64,000 nt of DNA from Chitinophaga sancti (lineage in GTDB: Bacteria > Bacteroidota > Bacteroidia > Chitinophagales > Chitinophagaceae), in the NCBI RefSeq assembly GCF_034087045.1, contig NZ_CP139247.1, positions 6,350,001 through 6,414,000 on the forward strand. The letters run 5' to 3'. The notes below the pieces were generated by a model that was given only the letters and a program-made list of their open reading frames with translations, had not been told where the DNA came from and did not search any database. This document shows positions 1 through 8,502 of this stretch, piece after piece; the stretch's first letter is position 1, and the number at the start of each line of letters is the position of its first letter. The translations under genes were made by a program, and so were the position numbers.

Positions 1-414
1 ATTGGCCATTACGAGGCGGGCTTTTGTGGTGCCGGGAGGAACTTCGTTGCCAATGACAACGTACTCCATGGCTGGTTCTTTTGGCACCTTCAGGTATTGC
101 AGACCGGCGGCGATCATCATTAAAATAGCTGCTGCTGCAGACAGGTAAACGAATGTGCGTCGCTGTTTGTTCTTCTTTATTTTATGATGAATTGAGCCGA
201 TCACATTTTCCATATTATAATTATGGAATGGTGTGGAAGTCCATTCATTAGTTGCGCCTTGTGAAATTTCGGCCCATAGTACCCTGTTCTTTTCAGATAG
301 GTTGATCCATGCATCCAACTCCGCCTGTTCATCTGGCGTGATATTGCCTGCAATGTACTTTTTTACTAAAGCAGCGATCCGAAATGGCAATTCTAATGGT
401 GGTTTGCTCATCAT
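1..414 (-). CDS. FecR-family anti-sigma factor, C-terminus outside window
   Basis: The reading frame starts at the ATG at 414 (a second ATG follows directly) and runs open to the window edge, giving 138 residues of a longer protein. The first ~88 residues are a cytoplasmic region with an acidic helical stretch (residues ~20-45, including DEQAELDAWI), as in the sigma-binding part of Bacteroidetes FecR proteins. A single membrane segment follows (about residues 90-112, a run of Ala, Ile and Met). The periplasmic part then begins with a VPPGT-like stretch typical of the FecR domain. The gene lies just downstream of an ECF sigma gene on the same strand, which is the usual order for FecI/FecR-type signalling from a TonB-dependent receptor. 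The receptor gene, expected further left, is not visible. The family call is firm; the ligand is unknown. Confidence 0.8.
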   Translation of the reverse strand, partial: MMSKPPLELPFRIAALVKKYIAGNITPDEQAELDAWINLSEKNRVLWAEISQGATNEWTSTPFHNYNMENVIGSIHHKIKKNKQRRTFVYLSAAAAILMMIAAGLQYLKVPKEPAMEYVVIGNEVPPGTTKARLVMAN

Positions 415-467
415 AATATAATAACACCAAATGGATGGTATTCATCTAAAGGGTTTGAAGAAATATT

Positions 468-1001
468 TCAAATAAATAACAGCAGGAAAGTAAATGCTTT
501 GTCAGACAGTGATTTTTTAAGCAGAGAAAGGCCTCTGGCTTTCTGATTGCGAACGGTACTTTCGGTGATATTCAATTGGTTGGCGATTTCATCGGTGCTT
601 TTGCCTTCCTGGAAGGTCATTTTTATCACTTTCTTACATTGTTCCGGCAGGGTGTTGATGGCGAGGTCGATATCTCTCCATACTTCTGCGAGGATGATGT
701 TGTTGGTGATGTCGTCTTCAGGGATGGGGGCGAGCGGGATGGATTCTTCGCGTTGTTGTTTTCTTTTAGTGTCCCGGATGTAGTTAAGGCAGCGGTTTCT
801 GGCAGATAGGTACAGGAAGTTTCTGATGTTGGTATCGTTGTCAAAGTTTTGTTCTTTTTCCCATAGTTTGACGAATACATCCTGGGCTATTTCCTGTGCT
901 ACGGCATGGTTGTCGATTATTTTTTCTGCAAAAAAGACGATAGCCGGGTAATAGTGTTTTACCACGGTATTAAATTCAGATGTTCTAGCTGTCCCAAACA
1001 T
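468..1001 (-). CDS. ECF-type RNA polymerase sigma factor
   Basis: This is a 177-residue sigma-70 family protein of the Bacteroidetes ECF type. Region 2 is visible near the N-terminus (YYPAIVFFAEKII, then AQEIAQDVFVKLWE, the core-binding and -10 part, followed by NFLYLSARNRCLNYIRD). Region 4 is at the C-terminus, with LPEQCKKVIKMTF and a helix-turn-helix around STDEIANQLNITESTVRNQKARGL. The frame is open up to a TTG at 1028, but the ATG at 1001 gives the normal N-terminus and is preferred. It precedes the FecR-type gene on the same strand with a 53-bp gap, so the pair probably forms a sigma/anti-sigma module controlling an uptake gene outside the window. Confidence 0.9.
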   Translation of the reverse strand: MFGTARTSEFNTVVKHYYPAIVFFAEKIIDNHAVAQEIAQDVFVKLWEKEQNFDNDTNIRNFLYLSARNRCLNYIRDTKRKQQREESIPLAPIPEDDITNNIILAEVWRDIDLAINTLPEQCKKVIKMTFQEGKSTDEIANQLNITESTVRNQKARGLSLLKKSLSDKAFTFLLLFI

Positions 1002-1054
1002 ATTAACGGCCTTGCGGTTAAAATACAAAAAGTATGGGGTTTTTAGAATGTTTT

Positions 1055-1378
1055 TTATTGTATTTGGGGTACAGCCATCTCAAAGGCAGTATAAAATTGG
1101 ATTAATTTGACACGAACCTGATCTGTTGTTTGGGCCTCGTATTCAATATCAGTTAAATATGGACCAAGATATTCTTTCCTTATATCTATGATAGGTTCAA
1201 AGTTTAAGCCCAGACAGGTTAGATCATGACGCACTTTTTCCTGCGTTGCGAAGTCAAGGTATCTGTTGGGAACAAAAATGTGATCGGTTAATTTATATTC
1301 AAGGTATATATTGGGATCAAAGGTTGTCGGATCTGGTTTTAATAAACCATTAGGACGGTGTTCCCTTTTATCTTTCAC
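1055..1378 (-). CDS. Hypothetical protein, possibly the 3' part of a broken gene
   Basis: This is a 107-residue ORF of unknown family that starts at GTG (1378) with no clear ribosome-binding site. It has no signal peptide or membrane segment. It is in the same reading frame as the ORF at 1412-1717: between them lie only one TAG (1412-1414) and eleven further sense codons. The two may therefore be one ~220-codon gene interrupted by a nonsense codon. I do not recognise the sequence. Its neighbour upstream is a damaged P-loop ATPase gene, so the block 1055-2338 may be one decayed cassette. Confidence 0.4.
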   Translation of the reverse strand: MKDKREHRPNGLLKPDPTTFDPNIYLEYKLTDHIFVPNRYLDFATQEKVRHDLTCLGLNFEPIIDIRKEYLGPYLTDIEYEAQTTDQVRVKLIQFYTAFEMAVPQIQ

Positions 1379-1411
1379 ATTCAGGTCAGCGTCTATGAGG
1401 AAGAAATTATC

Positions 1412-1717
1412 CTAGTCCCGGCCTTTGGTGTTTTTTAAAGTTGCGTCGTAATGGTCTAATTGTCCGGAAAACTGGAATTGCTGAAAAGTACCTTCTGCCC
1501 ATTTTCCGGGGGCACATTTACGATGGTCCTGCATTCTTCTTTCCGAATATGCGCATAGTTCTGCTTGTAACCATATGAGGTTGGCGACTATGTCGTAATA
1601 ATATTTAAAGCTGGAAGAAGTGTATTTGGGATGAGATTTGCCTTTTTGGGCTAAATCATCCAGCCTGTTTTCTAATATTTTCACTGCTTTTTGAATCGAT
1701 ACAATATCATTAGACAT
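1412..1717 (-). CDS. Hypothetical protein, possibly the 5' part of a broken gene
   Basis: This is a 101-residue ORF starting at ATG 1717. It is polar and helical (an N-terminal helix with KAVKILENRLDDLA, then a Tyr-rich stretch), with no membrane segment. It matches no family I recognise. The end of the damaged ATPase frame overlaps its first codons, so the two were probably transcribed and translated together. The frame continues past its TAG stop into the ORF at 1055-1378 without another stop, which suggests a single longer gene disrupted by a nonsense mutation. That is an inference from frame continuity only. Confidence 0.45.
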   Translation of the reverse strand: MSNDIVSIQKAVKILENRLDDLAQKGKSHPKYTSSSFKYYYDIVANLIWLQAELCAYSERRMQDHRKCAPGKWAEGTFQQFQFSGQLDHYDATLKNTKGRD

Positions 1718-1857
1718 CTCAGCGACCTTCGAAATACCCTGCCGTATTTGATTTCCTCTTCCTGGTATTTTTGAATATCTTTTAAGATTTTTTTCCAGGC
1801 ATTGGCAGCTTTCTCAAATGAAAAATCTATTATCCAATTGTCAGCCAGATCCACTGT

Positions 1858-2338
1858 TTATGAAGGATCAATTTCGAGGGTATAATCCAACTCTGCCGGA
1901 AAATAAATAGAATTATTATTCTTATTTTCATAACACTTCTCCCATAATTCAGGTCCTTTATCTAAATCGACATTTTCACCATTGATGGATAAATTCTGCC
2001 AGATGTATGCCCCCCGTTTGCTCATCCTCATCATTAAGGATGACCTGTCTTCCCACTAATACCCCCAATTCAAACTCCATCTCTATATTCCTTATCAAAT
2101 CTAAAGGGCCAACTGAATCATAATTAGCCTGATTATAAGAAATAACAGATAACAACTTTAACAAAGTAGTTTTCCCCGTCCCACTCTGCCCAATAATAAA
2201 CACCTTGTCCAATGGCTTCCCAGCCTTCTCATGCCCTGCCGGATACATCAGGTCCAAATGATCTGGCGTAAGAACCTGAAGCTGAAAAAGGTGCTCGGCG
2301 ACATGTAAAATCTTGTCTTTCTTTTTATCCTCCTTCAT
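1858..2338 (-). pseudogene. P-loop (AAA/ABC-like) ATPase fragment with a frameshift
   Basis: The ATG at 2338 opens a frame with a clear Walker A motif (GQSGTGKTTLL, about residues 50-60) after a short N-terminal region, and an acidic stretch NDEDEQ near residue 100. The frame stops at 1976. If one base is removed from the C6 run at 2010-2015, it continues with plausible protein (WQNLSINGENVDLDKG and onward) to a TAA at 1858-1860. Beyond that TAA the same frame again stays open to about 1684. The intact gene may therefore have been longer, with two lesions. No Walker B or sensor motif can be assigned with certainty. The role is unknown; small P-loop proteins beside unknown ORFs occur in defence-like cassettes, but nothing here proves that. 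Confidence 0.5.
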
Positions 2339-2364
2339 AATATCAGGGTTAATTACAAATACTA

Positions 2365-3975
2365 CTATACTGTTTCCCCAAAAACATTATTAAACATTTT
2401 CTTTTGCAAAGGCTTTAAAAAATGATACAACAATATGATGCAGAGCACTAAAGCACCAAAGGCAATCACATAACCAAATATCTCGCTTCCGGATAGTAGC
2501 ACGCTCTGTAAATAGACCTTTCCATATAAGCCGCCACTTGCCGCAATCTCCGCATCCCTTGCCCAGCCCCCCCTCATCAAAACACTATTTTTCGCCTGCT
2601 GGAAAACCGTGGTGGAGGTATAGGAGTTCGCCTCAATACGCAGGGCGAGCTTTTGAATATTTTCTATTACTTTATGATGCTGAAGGTTTGACAGTATTGA
2701 GGAGGCAACCGCACCACCGATTGCGTTACGGGCAACTGCCACAACAAACAGCGTTCCCGGAAAAATATCAAATGAGACATCTTTCATCATATAGACGGCC
2801 ACAGAGGCATAAATTACAATATTTCCAAAGCCTCTAAGAAAATAAGGCAGGAACAAAATTTCTTCCCCGGACTGCCAACTGAAATCAATATAAATCAGCA
2901 GATGATATACGGTAAGACTTAAAAAGCCCGTAAAGAACATACCCTTGAACCCACCCTTGTAAACAAAGTACCAAAACAGGCAGTATACGAGGCCTATAAG
3001 AATACCGTATATTACAAAGAGGTTTAGATTTATATTGGTCAGGCTGTCGAGCTTCATAATCGCTCCCGTATAAGGCCCTAAGATACTCCCACTTGTATTA
3101 AGAAAAATCATTAAGACCAATATAACAATAAATGAAACCTTCACATTTCGGAAACTAAATGACCGAACTGGAACATAAGGGTGCGGTGTTAGCCTGTAAC
3201 TGTAATATAACAATCCGGCAACGATAAAAATACCGCAGGTAGCATACGCAATATACGGAGAATCCAACCAGTTGTCGACCTGTCCATAAATAAGGACATA
3301 AGCCATTAACAGCAATAAAGTCGTCCATAACAGGCAGCCCTTCCAGTCAATATACTGGATCAGCTGCTGTGGTATCGGCTCAATAGGCCGAAAAAAGATC
3401 ACAACCAGGAGCATCACAACCAAGAGCGTAAAAATTATTACATAATATATATATTGCCAGCCATAATCGTCATTGAGGTAAACTGCCAGCATTCCAGATG
3501 CCTGCACACATAATAGAATAAAGGTATACATTACTGTAAACCATATTTTAAAATTTGCCTTTGGTGTGACAATCAACATTACTGAAGACAACGCTTCAAA
3601 AGTACCTAACATTTTGAATATCCCGACCCCGAAGCCACCAATGCATAATAACAGCACCGAATCCGCCATAGCGCAAAGAAACATTGATCCTGCCAGCATA
3701 AAAAGGCTAAACATCAAAATACTATAGGAACTGAACTGTGCCTTTATTTTCCATAGTACAGGAAACATCATTGTCAAGGAAATCATGGATACCTGAAAAG
3801 CGAAACTTAAATCCTCCCTGTAAAATTGATTCGCTCCGACCACATCACCCATGATCGAAAGGTACGTGGGGTTGCTGAACTGACAAACGAGTGCCACAAG
3901 AGCCAAAACTACAAAGCCTGCTTTCTGCGGAACCCAGTCCCTGAGCGCCCTGATTTTATATTTTTTCGGTTCCAT
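2365..3975 (-). CDS. MFS multidrug efflux transporter, DHA2/EmrB-like
   Basis: This 536-residue, very hydrophobic protein has about 14 membrane segments, the number typical of the DHA2 (EmrB/QacA) drug:H+ antiporter group. It is the last gene of a three-gene unit: outer-membrane factor (5047-6375), periplasmic adaptor (3980-5029), then this pump, with a 4-bp gap to the adaptor gene. Together they would form an EmrAB-TolC-like tripartite pump that moves small hydrophobic compounds across both membranes. The divergent AraC gene at 6558 is the likely regulator. Export of the PKS product is conceivable but unsupported, since the operon lies ~19 kb from the PKS genes. Confidence 0.85.
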   Translation of the reverse strand: MEPKKYKIRALRDWVPQKAGFVVLALVALVCQFSNPTYLSIMGDVVGANQFYREDLSFAFQVSMISLTMMFPVLWKIKAQFSSYSILMFSLFMLAGSMFLCAMADSVLLLCIGGFGVGIFKMLGTFEALSSVMLIVTPKANFKIWFTVMYTFILLCVQASGMLAVYLNDDYGWQYIYYVIIFTLLVVMLLVVIFFRPIEPIPQQLIQYIDWKGCLLWTTLLLLMAYVLIYGQVDNWLDSPYIAYATCGIFIVAGLLYYSYRLTPHPYVPVRSFSFRNVKVSFIVILVLMIFLNTSGSILGPYTGAIMKLDSLTNINLNLFVIYGILIGLVYCLFWYFVYKGGFKGMFFTGFLSLTVYHLLIYIDFSWQSGEEILFLPYFLRGFGNIVIYASVAVYMMKDVSFDIFPGTLFVVAVARNAIGGAVASSILSNLQHHKVIENIQKLALRIEANSYTSTTVFQQAKNSVLMRGGWARDAEIAASGGLYGKVYLQSVLLSGSEIFGYVIAFGALVLCIILLYHFLKPLQKKMFNNVFGETV

Positions 3976-3979
3976 AACT

Positions 3980-5029
3980 TCAGTCCCTTTTTAAATAAAC
4001 TTCCGCATTCATCCCCGCCCTTATTTTCTGCAATAAGTCCGCAGAATTGTTGTCCAGAAAAGCAATTCTTACAGGTACACGCTGCTGTACCTTGACAAAG
4101 TTGCCTGTGGAATTATCAGTAGGGACTAGTGAAAATACCGCTCCGGTAGCACCCGCAATAGATTCTACCTTGCCATGGAAAACCCTGTCAGGAATAGCAT
4201 CGATTTTGATTTCAACCTCAGCCCCAACCTTTACATATTCCATCTGCTTTTCCTTGAAGTTAGCATTTACCCACTTCTGCTGATCATCAACAATGGCGAC
4301 AATACTCTGGCCTGGTTGGACAAGCTGGCCTTCATTAATGTTCTTCCTCCCTGCAATACCATCACACGGAGCTAAAATAATGGAATATTTAAGGTTTTGC
4401 TCAGCTGCCGCCAAATTTGCCTTTGCCCTTTTTATTGCCGCGTCATTTACCTGTAGTCGCTTGCGGGCCTCACTGGTAGAAAGCAATGACCCCTTTCCGG
4501 CGCTTTCCAGTGAAGTATAACGTGCTTTTAAGGATTCATACTCGCTTTTTACCTGGTCGAATTGTTGTTGTGTCACACTTTGTAAGGCCAGCAAGTCTTT
4601 ATACCTATTATAATTTTCCTTGGCATTCCACAGCCTGGCTTTGGTTTCCTCAATGTTCGCGGCAGAAACTGTTTGAGTATTGGCGATTGTATTTAAAGAC
4701 GATGACGCTACACTACGGCCCGCTAAAGCATCTTCAAGACCCGCAGCTGCAAGGTCACGCTGTATTAGCAGGTCTGTCTGGTCGATAATAGCTAGGGTAT
4801 CACCCGCCTTGATATCCTGGAATTCCTTGAAACGTATTTCTTTTAAAAATCCCCCTACCCTGGCATTAACCGGCGAAACTAACTGCTGTACCTGTGCGTC
4901 ATTTGTAAAAGTCACATTTCGGCTGCGAAAATAGTAAGCCGTTGCACCCGCCAATCCTACAATAATAACAATTGCGGCTATAGCATTGAATACTGTAAAT
5001 CCCCGTTCATTTCCTGTTTTATTATCCAT
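3980..5029 (-). CDS. HlyD/EmrA-family periplasmic adaptor of efflux pump
   Basis: This 349-residue membrane-fusion protein has one N-terminal membrane anchor (about residues 12-34). A first half-lipoyl motif follows (VNARVGGFLKEIRF and KAGDTLAIID), then a long coiled-coil hairpin (about residues 95-215, rich in Ala, Gln and Lys), a second half-lipoyl region (LAPCDGIAGRKNINEGQLVQ) and a C-terminal beta-barrel part. It would bridge the inner-membrane MFS pump encoded 4 bp downstream to the TolC-like channel encoded 17 bp upstream. The length and domain order are normal for EmrA-type adaptors. Confidence 0.9.
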   Translation of the reverse strand: MDNKTGNERGFTVFNAIAAIVIIVGLAGATAYYFRSRNVTFTNDAQVQQLVSPVNARVGGFLKEIRFKEFQDIKAGDTLAIIDQTDLLIQRDLAAAGLEDALAGRSVASSSLNTIANTQTVSAANIEETKARLWNAKENYNRYKDLLALQSVTQQQFDQVKSEYESLKARYTSLESAGKGSLLSTSEARKRLQVNDAAIKRAKANLAAAEQNLKYSIILAPCDGIAGRKNINEGQLVQPGQSIVAIVDDQQKWVNANFKEKQMEYVKVGAEVEIKIDAIPDRVFHGKVESIAGATGAVFSLVPTDNSTGNFVKVQQRVPVRIAFLDNNSADLLQKIRAGMNAEVYLKRD

Positions 5030-5046
5030 TAGTATTGTTTTTCTAT

Positions 5047-6375
5047 TTATAAATTCCCTAATATCCTCTGAACTTTGTATACGGCAAAAGCAATAGCAGC
5101 TCTGGCGTTCTGTAACTGTAGCTCAGCCCTGAGTTTTGAAGCACTGGCATCCATAAGGTCTGTAATTAAGGCCAGTTGAGTGTTGTAGCGGTTTACGACC
5201 AAATTATAGTTATCCGTTGCCAGCTCAAGGTCCTTTTTAGCGACCTTCAATTGTTCGCGGCTCTCAGTACAATTAACAATATTCTCATGGTAGTCTAGCT
5301 CCACATGCTCACGTGTCAGTTTCTGCGAAAGCTTGCTCTCGGAAAGCTGTGTTTTGGCACGCTTTATGGCCTTTGTGTTTTTAAAAAGACCGTCAATATT
5401 ATAAGTCAGTGACATCCCGGCAGTCCAGATATTGGCATACAGGTCAAGCGGAGGAAGGTCATAAACAAATGGCCGCGACATGTTACTACTCGCATATAAG
5501 GAGAAAACCGGACTATTTTTTGCCTTAGAGATTTCAACACCTTTTTGGGCAATAGATACCTTTACATCTGCTTGCCGCAATTCAACATTACTTCCCAATG
5601 ACGATGTCTCTAATTCGTTGATCTCCCTTTGCACGCCAATTTCTTCAGCAATTAACTGTGTACCTTCAGAAAGTGCAAGAGTTTCCACAAGTCGTTTATT
5701 TAGGATACTTATACGGTTTTCAATTTTCGATAGGCCGAAAGTATAATTCGAAAGCTGAAGCTGGGTACGAAGAATGTCACTGCGCAGGGCAACCCCTTTA
5801 GCAAGCCGATTTACCATCATATCAAGTAACTTCTGGGTCTGTTCTATATTTTTTTCATATACCTTTTTGTGGTTTTGGGCGACGTAGAGGTCGATATAGT
5901 TTGCCACCAGGTAAAGTCTGACATCCATCTTATCCTTTTCATAATTTAGGGATGCAATATTTTTTTGGAACCCTGCCAGGTCAACGAGCTTTGTCAGGGC
6001 TCCCCCCGCATAAATAACATAGGAAGCCTCCAGCCCGAAAGAATTGGAAAAATGAGGCATCTCATAAGAGCCGGACGGCAGTGGGTCTTCATAGCTGATA
6101 ACCTCCGCGTTCCCAAGGTAACCCGCTGTAGCGGAAAATTTAAGTGAAGGAAGTTTATTAGCTTTGGCCTCTTCGAATCGGGCTGCGGCTTCATTTATTC
6201 CCTCCTCCGACAACCTGATCTGCGTACTGTTGGAATCCGCAAGCGCAAACATCTCTGCGACACTAAGTCTTTTCTCGACCCGTACTTGCCCGTAAGCTGA
6301 AGTGAACAACGAGCTGCCCGCTAACACAGCAAGGCTTAGAGACACTAATGCATTATACTTTGAATTGTTTTTCAT
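5047..6375 (-). CDS. TolC-like outer-membrane efflux protein
   Basis: This is an outer-membrane factor of about 442 residues with two long helical repeats of the OEP/TolC type. The open frame reaches a TTG at 6441, but the ATG at 6375 gives a proper signal peptide (MKNNSKYN, a hydrophobic stretch, then cleavage near SAYGQ). A promoter-like motif at 6419-6458 also lies upstream of this ATG and would overlap the longer reading, so 6375 is preferred. It is the first gene of the operon with the HlyD-type adaptor and MFS pump, and is transcribed divergently from the AraC regulator at 6558. It would form the outer-membrane channel of the pump. Confidence 0.87.
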   Translation of the reverse strand: MKNNSKYNALVSLSLAVLAGSSLFTSAYGQVRVEKRLSVAEMFALADSNSTQIRLSEEGINEAAARFEEAKANKLPSLKFSATAGYLGNAEVISYEDPLPSGSYEMPHFSNSFGLEASYVIYAGGALTKLVDLAGFQKNIASLNYEKDKMDVRLYLVANYIDLYVAQNHKKVYEKNIEQTQKLLDMMVNRLAKGVALRSDILRTQLQLSNYTFGLSKIENRISILNKRLVETLALSEGTQLIAEEIGVQREINELETSSLGSNVELRQADVKVSIAQKGVEISKAKNSPVFSLYASSNMSRPFVYDLPPLDLYANIWTAGMSLTYNIDGLFKNTKAIKRAKTQLSESKLSQKLTREHVELDYHENIVNCTESREQLKVAKKDLELATDNYNLVVNRYNTQLALITDLMDASASKLRAELQLQNARAAIAFAVYKVQRILGNL

Positions 6376-6418
6376 TATCAAAAATTCATACTGCAAATAT
6401 CCTGCACAGCTATTTTTG

Positions 6419-6458
6419 AACAAATGATTAATATTCTTCAAAATATGTCTATAAGTAC
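6419..6458 (-). promoter_or_regulatory. Candidate promoter/operator of the efflux operon
   Basis: Read on the minus strand, this site has TAGACATATTTT, a 13-base spacer, then CATTTGTT, ending 43 bases before the ATG at 6375. The same two blocks with the same 13-base spacing lie upstream of the OYE-type reductase gene (9868-9907). A further GACATATTT copy on the same strand is at 6504-6512 in this intergenic region. The adjacent AraC regulator is the obvious candidate to bind the first block. The CATTTGTT block may be part of a Bacteroidetes -7 element. The shared sequence is seen directly; the binding is inferred. Confidence 0.5.
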
Positions 6459-6557
6459 TTTTTCTTTATTATATTTACTAACTTTACGGACACCAGCAAA
6501 CCTAAATATGTCAATCCGGCATTTTCCAATTTTACGTATAATATAAATACCACAGGA

Positions 6558-7448
6558 ATGGGGGTAGAAAATCTAGAGATCCAGAATATCTCTGCTTATT
6601 ACGGATATCATGATGCCCCGGGTACCATCATGATCCTGAAAGGAGACCAACAAACAACCCAGCACATACATCAACGTCCTTTCCGCGCTGCGCATTTTAC
6701 TATTCTGATGACTGTAAAAGGCACGGTAAATTTCAAAATCAATCTGACACAGTTTTTAATTAGGGAAAACGAGCTGATAGTTATTCCTCCCGCCGCTATC
6801 CGTGAATTATCCCTAGCGAGCCCGGATACTGAGTTTATTGCTCTTTTCTTCACTTCACAATACTTGTTCAATACCGGATTTTATAAAAAACATTTTAAAC
6901 TTTTTCGCTTTTTTGATGATGATTACCAGCCTAATGTCTATCCTGACCAGCAAGCCGTAGGAATAATTAGGAGCATGCTTGAATTACTCTCTCTGAAAAT
7001 TCTCGAAAAGTCAAAAGACAATGCTTCCGCAGAAATTACCCAATTATTGTTTCAGTCATTTCTTTTAGAGCTTAGCCTTATAAATGAGAAAAGCAAGGAT
7101 ATGCGCATGGAGCACCAACGAAACGGTAAAGACGACCTGGCAGTACGTTTTCTAAGGCTTTTGCCTCAATATTACAGAATGGAGCGGGAGATCAGCTTCT
7201 ATGCTAATAAACTTTTTGTAAATCCTAAATATTTATCACAAACACTCAAGGCTTCAACAGGTAAAACTGCCAGACAATACATCGTAGAAATGATAACACT
7301 AGATGCCCAAATACTACTTGATAATCCATCACTTTCCATTGGACAAATAGCCGAAGAACTCAAATTTTCGGACCAGTTTCACTTTAGCCATTTTTTTAAA
7401 AAATATACGGGCACCACTCCCTCGCAGTACCGTATAGGCAAACGATAG
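6558..7448 (+). CDS. AraC-family transcriptional regulator (efflux-linked)
   Basis: This 296-residue protein has an N-terminal cupin-like sensing domain (about residues 1-150) and a C-terminal AraC double helix-turn-helix (about 200-296). The second HTH has the family signature IGQIAEELKFSDQFHFSHFFKKYTG-like residues (split here: IGQIAEELKFSD, then FSHFFKKYTG). The ATG at 6558 follows a purine-rich site (ACAGGA). It is divergent from the TolC/HlyD/MFS operon, and copies of GACATATTT lie in the shared intergenic region and upstream of the OYE gene. It is therefore the likely local regulator of efflux and possibly of the reductase. The effector is unknown. Confidence 0.88.
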   Translation: MGVENLEIQNISAYYGYHDAPGTIMILKGDQQTTQHIHQRPFRAAHFTILMTVKGTVNFKINLTQFLIRENELIVIPPAAIRELSLASPDTEFIALFFTSQYLFNTGFYKKHFKLFRFFDDDYQPNVYPDQQAVGIIRSMLELLSLKILEKSKDNASAEITQLLFQSFLLELSLINEKSKDMRMEHQRNGKDDLAVRFLRLLPQYYRMEREISFYANKLFVNPKYLSQTLKASTGKTARQYIVEMITLDAQILLDNPSLSIGQIAEELKFSDQFHFSHFFKKYTGTTPSQYRIGKR

Positions 7449-7494
7449 ACTAAAGAAGTACGATCCACTTACTTACTTCTTTAGTCTATCGTTT
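7440..7494. terminator. Perfect 21-bp hairpin at the end of the AraC gene
   Basis: Positions 7440-7460 and 7474-7494 are exact reverse complements, separated by a 13-base loop. The AraC stop codon (7446-7448) lies inside the first arm. The right arm ends in GTTTGTTT and the left arm begins with AAAC. A role as a transcription terminator is likely, possibly in both directions, although the stem is AT-rich and longer than usual. Confidence 0.6.
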
Positions 7495-8502
7495 GTTTAA
7501 TCCCGAGTTTCCCGCATCTTTTTTAAACGACAGCCGATATGACAACATACTATTTTATGCTGGCAAATATGTTCCGTGATATGCTTCGCCAGCCTGAAAG
7601 CGCAGACGATACACGAGCTGTTACATTGACGAAGCACTGTTGAAAAAGGATTTCCAGCCTACCCTTGAACCTGTTTTAGTGAAGGAATGACTGCCTATCG
7701 AGGGCCCTTTGAAGATTGCGGATTTCAGTGCACAGCAATTGTTTGTGTGTAAACCTCCAACCAGCACAGTGTTTATTATGCATTAAAATTAAGTATTGAG
7801 ATCTGCTGATATTGTGTTGATATATTTTAGTGCGCCCTTTTTCACTAAGGTATGGATCTTGTTATATTGCATACATCATTTATATCAAGTTATTAACGAT
7901 TATTTATGCAAGACTTTTATTCTGTCATAATCCGTTAGGAAGGATGCAAACAGGTAGGGTAGCCTACATTTTATCATCATGATAATCCACGGATATTTGC
8001 TTCGAATATTGATATTGATTTTTAAAAAGAAGGTGACTGATTTTAATTTCAAAAGACATAATGTTCTTTTTGAGTATGACCGAGGGGACGGTTTGCCAAG
8101 GATCTTTTAATAATGACGATTCATGTTGGAGATCGTAATGTTAATAAGACGATTGGTGTTTTAAAAGAAGCTGCTGGGTGATATTGCACATGCCTTAATA
8201 AAGAGGATATAACCACTTACAATAAAGGAGCCTGTTCATTGAGCATGCTTACAATAGTAATGAAGCAGCTGGCCTGGATGTACTTCATTTAAGGGCAGTC
8301 GATCAGTATTAGCTCAGCTTTGGTACTGGATTTTTTTGTGTAGATGGAGAAGAAGAGATGTACCGCCTGGTTACTCTTATGTATAAAAAGGATGGCAAAG
8401 AGATAGAAGAAGGGCTTTTTAAAATTAATGAAGAACCGAAAATTTATCAGCCCTATATACTACTGGCACTTTATTCTTTGTGTATCCTATCCAGCTCAAT
8501 CA
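7495..8502. other. Gene-poor stretch with decayed coding remnants
   Basis: No intact gene is evident across ~1 kb. On the plus strand one frame carries short protein-like pieces separated by stops, for example ALLKKDFQPTLEPVLVKE near 7640-7690 and, near 8240-8480, a stretch containing NSNEAAGLDVLHLRAVDQY and later YRLVTLMYKKDGKEIEEGL. These look like eroded genes, but I cannot name a family. A 66-codon ORF at 8358-8558 is the open tail of the second remnant. Confidence 0.4.

Noticed and set aside
2365..6375. Efflux operon as the dedicated exporter of the polyketide
   Set aside because: It lies ~19 kb from the PKS operon with its own regulator, and accessory DNA with IS elements separates the two.
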